From contig NC_059416.1 in assembly GCF_905220565.1 (NCBI RefSeq), positions 2,046,001 to 2,110,000 on the forward strand: a DNA stretch of 64,000 nt, written 5' to 3'. This DNA comes from Melitaea cinxia (taxonomy: Eukaryota > Arthropoda > Insecta > Lepidoptera > Nymphalidae). Position numbers and translations under genes: made by a program. Positions 57,258 through 64,000 of the stretch are shown here, in pieces. Position 1 is the stretch's first letter. Each line of letters starts with the position of its first letter. The notes beneath the pieces were generated by a model. It saw only the letters and a list, made by a program, of their open reading frames with translations, searched no databases and was not told the origin of the DNA.

Positions 57258-57525
57258 ATTTTAACTGAGGTAGAGCACAGCAAGAAATTTCCTCCTCAAA
57301 ATATGGAGCAGCCCGACTGGAGTAGTTCCTCGACCTTACAGAAGATCACAGCTAAATAATACTGCTTTCAAGCAGTGTTATGTTATAATTGGTGAGTAAG
57401 GTGACCAGAGATTTTGGGGGGAATTGGGAATGGGGTCGGCAACGCGCTTGCGATGCTTCTGATGCTGCTGACGTCTATAGGCTACGGTAATCGCTTACCA
57501 CTTGACCCAATTATATATTAAAAAA
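57258..57525 (+). mobile_element. Family B SINE-like retroposon
   Basis: GATTTTAACTGAGGTAGAGC, AAGATCACAGCTAAATAATA, GGGGTCGGCAACGCGCTTGC, TACGGTAATCGCTTACCA, then A-rich end; the GGTGAGCCGTACGC segment is lost. Confidence 0.8.
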
Positions 57526-57628
57526 GACATACGCTGTTTACATTATTTGATTTAGGCCACTGTAGGAATAAACTTGGTCAAAATTTTGAGCAACCCGTTT
57601 GCGGAAGTATCTATCTATAAGATTTTAT

Positions 57629-58007
57629 TATCATCATCATCATTGGCCTAAATCCGTCTACTGCAGAAGATTTAGACAGTGTCAGAAAGACACTGTGTTG
57701 CCTAGGACACTCTTCAGCAAAACGCAGAGTTGCCTAAGCTCTGCGCCACCTTCTAGACCTCACTGGCTAGGACCACAGGAATGACGAGTCGATACGTATG
57801 GAGCCAGTTCGGCTGCAGGAGTCTTTCGCATTTTAGAGCTATACCACGAACGCTTGACGGAGACCCCATTCCGGGTTTCAAATGTAGTTTTCCTTCTCCA
57901 GGACCCTGATGATTTTGAGCCAGGTTTATCCCTCAGTCGCCTTTTACGACCCCCACGGGAAGAAAGTGGGTGGTGCTATCCTACTCGGCTGATACCACAC
58001 GGCATTG
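57629..58007 (-). mobile_element. Family C-related element (second subfamily), 9-bp TSD
   Basis: Minus strand: 5' end TGCCGTGTGGTATCAGCCGA at the right, CTTCCCGTGGGGGTCGTAAA shared with family C, tail ATGATGATGATGA at the left. Flanked by AGATTTTAT at 57620-57628 and 58008-58016. The middle (CACTGTCTAAATCTTCTGCA) is unlike family C. Confidence 0.85.
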
Positions 58008-58052
58008 AGATTTTATACAAGATAAATAATAATACAGTTAGTGATAATAAAC

Positions 58053-58190
58053 ATCTAAATAATACTGCTCTTAAGCAGGGTTGAGTTCCTGTGGTGAGTG
58101 AGATGGCTGAGTGCCTGAATAGGGTTGGTCATAAAGTCGTCCATACGTTGTGGTAGCCGCTTACCATCAGGTACATCTAATGCTTTTTTA
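58053..58190 (+). repeat. Family B fragment, degraded
   Basis: CTAAATAATACTGCTCTTAA, GTTCCTGTGGTGAGTGAGAT, CGCTTACCATCAGGTACATC. Confidence 0.6.
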
Positions 58191-58408
58191 CTACACCTAT
58201 TAGTAATAAGAAAAGAAACACGGTGACGCGCCTAATAAAATCGTATGCCGAAACCAAAACAGTTGCTTACTACATAGTACGCCATAGTGTGATGTTTCAA
58301 ATCCTCATGATTGTAAATAATTAAATAAACTAACTTCTAAGGGTTTATTTTAAGGGATTTTTTTTATTGCACAAACATTTTTTTTTTAAATAGTTTACAT
58401 ATACCATG

Positions 58409-58761
58409 CGACGCCGCGTTGGCGCAACGGTTACGGCCATGGATTGTACCTGTTGCGCTGGCGGTTGCGGGTTCGAACCCCGCACATTACAAACATTTTT
58501 ATTGGCCATACAGGAGTTTGCCGTGGTCTGGGTGTTTGTGCAGTCCTTGTGGGTCTCCCCATCGTGCCTCGGAGAGCACGTTAAGCCGTCGGTCCCGGTT
58601 GTTATCATGTACACCTGATAGCGATCGTTACTCATACTCATAGTATAGGGAATATATCCGTCAACCCGCATTGGAGCAGCATGGTGGATTAAGCTCTGAT
58701 CTTTCTCCTACATGGGGAAAGAGGCCTATGCCCAGTAGTGGGACATTACAGGCTGAAGCGT
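58409..58761 (+). mobile_element. Family A SINE, full length, 10-bp TSD (reference copy)
   Basis: Head CGACGCCGCGTTGGCGCAAC with A box TGGCGCAACGG and B box GGTTCGAACCC; body ATTGGCCATACAGGAGTTTG, GTGGGTCTCCCCATCGTGCC; tail GGCCTATGCCCAGTAGTGGG, ACATTACAGGCTGAAGCGT. Flanked by ATATACCATG at 58399-58408 and 58762-58771. The pol III boxes are intact. Confidence 0.94.
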
Positions 58762-58771
58762 ATATACCATG

Positions 58772-60261
58772 TTGTGACAACTTCCGAATGAAGCAGTCAT
58801 CATATTATTGTCATCATGTATTAGTATATAATATAGATATAGATAAATATATAGATATTGTATCTCAGTCATTTCATAGTGATATCTCAAATGAAAGGAA
58901 AATATAGCACTATGTCTGACGTGGAGTGTTTTGTTTTTCGAAATTATAAAAAATAGTATAGGTATATATATGAGTGTGTGTTTTTCGATAAAAAAAATGT
59001 AGTTATACAAGTGGGCTCTTACCTATAACACACAACAACACAAGCATTAAGTTGCTTACTTTAGGAACAGATGACCGTTAATAAAAAATAATATTAAAAC
59101 GAAAGAAAAAAAGTTTATGCATTAAAAATACAAAATACTTATCATAACTATGTTATAAAACCAGTTTTTTTTTCATACAGTCGGAAAACCAAATTTTTCA
59201 TATAACATGATGTTCACGAGCTAAAAAATACGTTTAATATAGCCTTGTCATTGTGCACAAAGAATTAAATGTATAGTATACGAATGAAAAATCAAAATGT
59301 TAAGGTGCAGTCGTAATTAGTTTTTTTTTTATTTTTTTTTTTTTTTTTTTTTTTTGTATGTAAAAATAGGTACAAATAAGGTCTGAAGACGGCCACAAAT
59401 TTTACGGACGATGTCATTATTGGAATATTTTTTACTTTTTATGTCATGTATAATAGTTGCAAACATTTATTTTATGTTTTAAGACTTAGAGTCGTTTTAA
59501 TACAAAGTATAATTATTGTAATTTTATTACCAAAACAAATGACTGTAAAAACTAATAAAAATATTAAGTAAGAAAAGTTAATGATGTCGTTTTTGATATT
59601 CATAACTGGATTACCATTTTTTGCTAACTTTTCTAATTTAAATTGAGAGCATCAGCTAATGAACAATAAAACCACCGCACTCTTTTTTCCTATTGTTAGT
59701 TGTTGTTTTAAAATTTATCCCCAATAGGGAAAGGCAAAGGACTATAATCCATACAGCCTCCTATTGTTAGTCGAGTAGGCTTAAGAAACGTAGGTCTTGT
59801 GGTATCTTCTATAGGTATATTAATACGTAAAGCAAAAATTTTCTACCCTCTTTTACGAAAATTGCGCGGACGGATGAGTATGAAATTTCGCACACTTATA
59901 GTTTATATAGAGAAGGTGTGCAGAATGCTAATTCTTTTTATTTATTTATTTATACATAAAAAATACATTAAATCAAAAATCATTAAATCAAAAATTAAAA
60001 AAAAAAAACATTACACACACTACCATGTATTTTGACACACACACGCATATACACTCTTACGTTCAAATTATAAATTAAATATCGAATTTCGACCACTGGA
60101 CGATCACTAGTAATAATAACATGAACAGGGAAATCGTGTGAAGCAAATGACGCGGCGATCAGTGACGCAAGAAAATGACGTTTTAGATCTTTAAGTAACA
60201 TGCAATACTGCTGCATGCATCGACTGTACCACGTGTATACGAATAGTAAGCGTCAGTTTAA
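58772..60261. other. Unassigned AT-rich intron DNA with a 35-bp T run
   Basis: T-run (one A) at 59321-59355. No gene; ORFs are chance. Confidence 0.4.
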
Positions 60262-60466
60262 ATTTTCACTAGCTTTTACCCGCGGCTTTGCTCTCATTAA
60301 TTTAATAAAAAGTAAAATTTTAATAAAAAGTATCATTTTTGCCTCTAATACCACCAAGAATATGTGTACAAAGCTTCATGATGATCTGTTATGTAGTTTT
60401 CGCGTAAAAGCGTAACAAACAAACTTACATTCATATTTATAATAATTATAATATTAGACATTTTTC
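60262..60466 (+). repeat. Family G interspersed repeat
   Basis: ACTAGCTTTTACCCGCGGCT, AAGCTTCATGATGATCTGTT, TTTTCGCGTAAAAGCGTAAC, TTACATTCATATTTATAATA. Confidence 0.65.
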
Positions 60467-60603
60467 ATATTAATTTTAATTTAATTCATATATCACTCAA
60501 TGTTATAGTTTTTAAGTAAACAATTAAAACTTCTAGTTAAACTTCAGTTGCGTGTCTGATATACTTACACACTTTTATATTATCCTGTATAGTTTTATGT
60601 ATA

Positions 60604-60812
60604 ACTAGCTAACCCCGCAAACGTTGATTTGCTATATATGTTATTAACCCCCTTAATCTCCCCCCCCCCTTATAACTTAGTGGTATTAAAAATATATGTT
60701 AGCCGATTCCCAGACCTACCCGATATGCACACAAAATTTCATAAAAATCGGTCCAGCCGTTTCGGAGGAGTATGTTAACTAACATTGTGACACGAGAATT
60801 TTATTTATATAT
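60604..60812 (+). repeat. Family F interspersed repeat
   Basis: ACTAGCTAACCCCGCAAACG, C-run at about 60659-60669, CCAGACCTACCCGATATGCA, TCGGTCCAGCCGTTTCGGAG, GACACGAGAATTTTATTTAT. Confidence 0.7.
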
Positions 60813-60949
60813 GATTTTATATATAAGATGTGCAATTAACCACTTATCTATTCAGATAAAATTGTTCTAGATGACGCAGTTTGTATCAATTTTCTGCTGA
60901 GAGGGTTATAAATTACCGCCTAAGTTGGATTGGTAGGTAATATTTACGA

Positions 60950-61029
60950 CTCAGACTGTGTAACATGCCACTGCTGGGCATTTGGAATCTTTCTTCATCT
61001 AGAAGAAGGGTCGAAGCTTAATTCAATGT
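60950..61029 (-). repeat. Degraded family A SINE tail
   Basis: GTGTAACATGCCACTGCTGG, GAAGAAGGGTCGAAGCTTAA. Confidence 0.5.
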
Positions 61030-61300
61030 AATTTATACTAATATTATAAAGCTGGAGAGTTTGTTTGTTTGTTTGAACGCGCTAATCTCAGGAACTACTG
61101 GTCCGATTTGGAAAAATCTTTCAGTGTTAGATAGCCCATTTATCGGGGAAGGCTATAGGCTATATATCATCACGCTAAGACCAATAGTAGCGGAGCCCCA
61201 ATGAAGAATATATCGAAATCGGGTTATTTTTTGAGCTTCCATAGTTAGCCCAAAGAAACTGTTCCACGCGCACGAAGTCGCGGGCAGAAGCTATATGTGC
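61030..61300 (-). repeat. Interspersed repeat, 'degraded LINE' type
   Basis: ATACTAATATTATAAAGCTG, (GTTT)n, GGAACTACTGGTCCGATTTG, GGCTATAGGCTATATATCAT, CGAAGTCGCGGGCAGAAGCT. Opens on the minus strand with the usual AGCTTCTGCCCGCGAC. Confidence 0.65.
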
Positions 61301-62063
61301 TATCTTTGTTTTTATCTACATTTATATTAGCTGACTGTTACCTAAAATATAGGCATTAAGTTACCTTATCTTAGGTTAAATATATAAAAAAAGGTTAAAT
61401 ATATTAAAGTATTTATTATTTAATTAAATAATTAGTTATTTATCTTTAGATTTCCACACGCGTTGTAATTATTGATTAGCTATCATAAAGTTATGTCAAG
61501 ATCCTATTAGCTATCATATGTAATATATTAAAATGATTTTATTAATGGACACACAAATGGTTACAATACTACTAAATTATTTAAAAGCAGTTTAAATTAT
61601 TAAATAACTTTATTTGTAATCAAAAAAGATCTTTTGCTTATATTTTTGACTAATAAAATTAATTTCTGCTTGGTCAAAAATCATTTCATTAAAGTTAATT
61701 AGAAATCACAGTCAATTTTCTCTCTAACGTTAGTAATAAAAATAAAGCTATATTTAATAAAAGTGCTTTTAGTTTAGGAATATGTATTAGAAAATATTTG
61801 AAAAACAATAGGTACCATTAAACGGTCATTTACAATGAATGTTTAATTTAAATTTCTACTAAAAAAGTCTTAGACTTCCTGCAAAATATGTCTTTTTAAA
61901 TGACCATAGCCTAAAATTGCTTAGCAACATAATGTATGTACACAAATGTCAATTGTAAATAAAAATAAATGAAAAAGAGCGACGGTAACAAAAAACTCCA
62001 GCACTCAATCTACCAAAATACAAATTACCTACCAGCTCTGACATAAATAATAAAGGTACTCAC
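61301..62063. other. Intron 1 next to exon 1: repeat-free, AT-rich
   Basis: No recognised repeat in the ~760 bp downstream of exon 1; may hold intronic regulatory sites (inference). Confidence 0.4.
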
Positions 62064-62514
62064 CGCCAGGGAACCTGTGAGGGAAAATTCTTCCCTGCCG
62101 GCCCATAAGCCACGGGTATAGCTGGTAAGATTCTCTGTGTACCGCAGCGGCAGGATGAGGGGGTGGATGCGGTGGAAGAGGAGCTCCAAAGCCTTGTTGT
62201 TGATGTGCTAAAGCAGCAGCCAACGCAGCTCCTTGGAAATGAGCCAGAAACTGGTGGTGATGACTCTGAGCATCCAAGTACGGCAGTCTCTTAAGTTCAG
62301 GAGTCGGAAACACAGCCGGCAACGCACTCGGTCTCAACAAGGGCCGTGGCGAAGGGCTGCGCGGTGACGCCACCGGTGACGGCGACCCCGGGCTCGCCAG
62401 CGGTGGCGACGTCTGCTTCGGCCTCTCCGACCCACCCACTATACTGTCTATACTGAATCCGATCTTCGGCTTCGATGGCACCGCCACCACAGGGGTCGGT
62501 GCGAGAGGCATCAT
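62064..62514 (-). CDS. ems: empty spiracles homeobox protein, exon 1 (residues 1-150 and first base of codon 151)
   Basis: Exon 1 of an ems/EMX-class homeodomain transcription factor, a nuclear DNA-binding protein that in insects patterns the anterior head, brain and tracheal/posterior spiracle primordia (family knowledge). Seen here: an N-terminal eh1-like motif FSIDSIV (residues 20-26), which in this family is associated with Groucho co-repressor binding; a Pro/Ser-rich stretch (about 35-70); a His/Ala/Gln-rich stretch (about 86-126); and YPWL (133-136) followed by MGRQGRIFPHRFPG, the hallmark preceding the homeodomain in ems proteins. The start is the first of two adjacent ATGs (62514 and 62511). 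An in-frame TGA at 62553-62551 with no ATG between it and 62514 fixes the N terminus, so the open frame continuing upstream to a GTG at 62526 is not coding. The donor is G^GTGAGT (intron begins at 62063), leaving phase 1. The exon is much more GC-rich than its surroundings. Ordinary length for an insect ems; no breaks. Confidence 0.95.
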
Positions 62515-62550
62515 GCTTTCACACACAGTTCCGTCACAAATAACACCAAA

Positions 62551-62583
62551 TCAATAATACCACATGTCACAAGCACAATCCAT
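62551..62583 (-). other. Upstream ORF in ems 5' UTR (10 codons, in frame with ems)
   Basis: ATG at 62583, stop TGA at 62553-62551, encoding MDCACDMWYY. It lies in the same frame as ems and its stop is the in-frame stop that defines the ems start. Likely translated only if transcription begins upstream of 62583; effect on ems translation is inference. Confidence 0.4.
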
Positions 62584-62610
62584 CGTGACGCGAGCTCGCG
62601 ATACGAACGC

Positions 62611-62688
62611 CTAGGCGGCGCGCGGCCGAATGAGCCCTACGTCGACAACTCGCCCGGCGCCGGCCGATAAGCAAAAAATAACGAACAT
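62611..62688 (-). other. Upstream ORF in ems 5' UTR (25 codons)
   Basis: ATG at 62688 (context TTCC before the ATG, weak), stop TAG at 62613-62611. It lies wholly upstream of the ems ATG and does not overlap it. Together with the shorter uORF downstream it may damp translation; whether it is in the mRNA depends on the start site. Confidence 0.35.
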
Positions 62689-63130
62689 GGAAGCCCGAAC
62701 TTCGATTGGCCGCTCTATTCCGCTGGGAGGCGCTCGCGCTCCGAAACTGACACACTACAAGCCTAGCCACAATCTCATTGGCGGAAAGGTTATCAAGGGT
62801 GGAATTTGAATGTAGAGCCTTCCCACGTGGGCGGTAACGGTCGCAAGCTCGTGATTTTCAACCGGATAGATGTAGAGACGCTCCGGAATCGTCGCGTTCG
62901 AGCGGGTTCGGGAGGCTTTCGAAATCGGCCGGATATGAATCAATTAAGGCCCCGATTGGGTAGGTTAGTCGAGTCTTTGCTTCTTTTTTGGCCCGTCGAG
63001 CCGGTCGCGTCCACGGCTCTCTTTAATTAACTCCGATGCTTTATTAGCTTAATGTCTCGAGATAAAACTTTTCAGCGGTTTCCGAGTGATGTTTAATCGA
63101 TTGCGCGCGAAATTGCAGATTCGCCGCGTC

Positions 63131-63582
63131 CCGTGTTCGTTGTAATTTTTATCGTCAATAAAATAATGGCTGACGCGACTGCAACGTTCGCTGTTTATTT
63201 AATATTTAATGAAATAGCTACGATAAAGATTTTAAATTTCACGCAAATTTAACGCCGTCGTAAACATTGAAGTGTTTTCTAAATAGTTTGATATTTTTTT
63301 TTAATTGAATTTTGTTTTGTAATAGCTTGATTTCTGCTTAAACAATATTATTGATTGTAATTCTAACGTCACTCGCGTAAAATTTATACAATTTGATTAC
63401 AATTTTATTTCGATTATTCGCTTCGGTAAAATGTAGTTTCGAGGGGAAGTTAATGTAAATTGGTCGTATTGTTTTTATTGCGTTTATACGAATTTGACTT
63501 TAAATTGATTTTGCAAATTAAATTATTAAAGATATGTAATAAAACTTTGGGCTGATGAAGTAATGCATTTTAATTATTATTT
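63131..63582. other. Upstream flank of ems, repeat-free
   Basis: AT-rich with ATAATGGCTGACGCGACTG (GCCAT core) near 63163-63181. Candidate upstream regulatory DNA. Confidence 0.4.
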
Positions 63583-63862
63583 TTTTTTATATCACTAGGT
63601 CGGCAAACAAGCGTACGGCTCACCTGATGGTAAGAGATTACCGTAGCTTATAGACGCCTGCGACACCAGAAGCATCGCAAGCGCGTTGCCGACCCAATCC
63701 CCAATCCCCAGGAGCTCTGGTCACCTTACTCACCAACAGGAACACAATACTGCTTGAAAACAGTATTATTTAGCTGCGATCTTCTGTAAGGTCGAGGTAC
63801 TACCCAAGTCGGGACTCCATATTTTGAGCAGGAAATTCCTGATGTGCCCTATCTGAGTTAAA
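63583..63862 (-). mobile_element. Family B SINE-like retroposon, full length
   Basis: Minus strand; A-tail as T-run at 63581-63589, ATATCACTAGGTCGGCAAAC at the left, GATGTGCCCTATCTGAGTTA at the right. The least decayed family B copy, about 1.1 kb upstream of the ems ATG. Confidence 0.88.
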
Positions 63863-64000
63863 TGTAATTTTTGTTCGTTTGACGACGACTACGTAGTATA
63901 TAATTGATGTTTTTTATGTGGGTGCTCATGATATGTGGGTAAATAGGTACTAACGATGACATAAACCTACTTAGGTACATTCTCATGCCCTAAGTCTGTA
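63863..64000. other. Unassigned upstream flank
   Basis: Nothing recognised. Confidence 0.4.

Larger units (their letters stand above)
42258..62063 (-). other. ems: ems intron 1 (19,806 bp, phase 1)
   Basis: Bounded by GTGAGT at 62063 and CTCCAG at 42258. It holds many retroposons (families A, B, C, E, I, a solo LTR and LINE ends, listed separately) and unassigned AT-rich DNA. I saw no further exon with coding character inside it. Confidence 0.93.
62515..63130 (-). promoter_or_regulatory. ems: Probable ems 5' UTR and core promoter, GC/CpG-rich, repeat-free
   Basis: Block immediately upstream of the ems ATG, far richer in G+C and CpG than the rest of the window and without recognised repeats. 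On the minus strand it has CCAAT boxes (GGCCAATCG near 62704-62711, GCCAATGAG near 62775-62783, CCCAATCGG near 62951-62959) and an arthropod Inr match TCAGTT with A+1 at about 62748; I saw no convincing TATA box and only a weak DPE match. Start site, promoter extent and 5' UTR length are inference; the base composition and motifs are seen. Confidence 0.6.

Noticed and set aside
58409..58495. Possible tRNA gene on the plus strand
   Set aside because: It is the head of a full-length SINE with target-site duplications at the ends of the whole unit.
62029..62063. ems exon 1 frame continuing to a stop at 62029
   Set aside because: It crosses a strong donor (G^GTGAGT), and splicing to exon 2 gives the conserved homeodomain in frame.
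22294..62063. A second homeobox gene (such as the ems neighbour E5 in flies)
   Set aside because: No other WFQNRR-type sequence was found in either strand's open frames.
62515..62526. ems frame extended upstream to a GTG codon at 62526
   Set aside because: Eukaryotic start is the ATG at 62514; an in-frame TGA at 62551-62553 lies just upstream and GTG is not a credible start.
1..64000. CRISPR array, operon or phage-type system
   Set aside because: The window is eukaryotic; repeats are dispersed TEs, not regularly spaced arrays, and no multi-gene system is present.

Overview
This looks like a 64-kb piece of an insect genome, most likely a butterfly or moth. It is AT-rich, eukaryotic and intron-containing, and full of short retroposon and MITE families that I recognise as typical of Lepidoptera. 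The taxon is inferred from repeat types and homeodomain similarity; no search was run. There are no operons, CRISPR arrays or bacterial signals.

Only one gene can be supported. It is an empty spiracles (ems/EMX-class) homeobox gene on the minus strand, complete for coding sequence in three exons: exon 1 at 62514-62064, exon 2 at 42257-42085 and exon 3 at 22293-22096. All splice sites are GT-AG and all phases fit. The predicted protein has 273 residues: an eh1-like motif near the N terminus, a Pro/Ser-rich stretch, a His/Ala/Gln-rich stretch, a YPWL motif, a full 60-residue homeodomain (residues 165-224) split by an intron between homeodomain positions 44 and 45, and an acidic tail. The two introns are 19,806 and 19,791 bp. 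A GC-rich, CCAAT-containing, repeat-free block (about 62515-63130) lies over the 5' UTR and probable promoter.

Layout: 1-22095 is the 3' flank of ems (repeats and unassigned AT-rich DNA). 22294-42084 is intron 2, with a large block of about 3.4 kb without recognised repeats (24931-28382) that is the best place to look for enhancers or a Polycomb response element. 42258-62063 is intron 1, rich in retroposons. 62515-64000 is the 5' UTR, promoter and upstream flank.

Repeat families, defined by comparing copies within the window: family A, a tRNA-headed SINE (five copies with target-site duplications); family B, a poly(A)-tailed SINE-like retroposon of about 290 bp; family C, a short non-autonomous element whose last ~40 bp match the C-terminal codons and tail of an RTE-type LINE; family D, about 430 bp, recognised by GGAGGAGGTT near one end and GAAGTCGGTT near the other; family E, a MITE with ~25-bp terminal inverted repeats; family F/G/H, short 'degraded' LINE-type interspersed repeats; family I, CR1/L2-like LINE 3' tails; a solo LTR; and several 5'-truncated LINE ends. 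Nested insertions with clear target-site duplications are unusually easy to read here and give a relative history of the locus. A second pattern is the repeated occurrence of YY1/Pho-type motifs (CAARATGGC) in non-repeat DNA.
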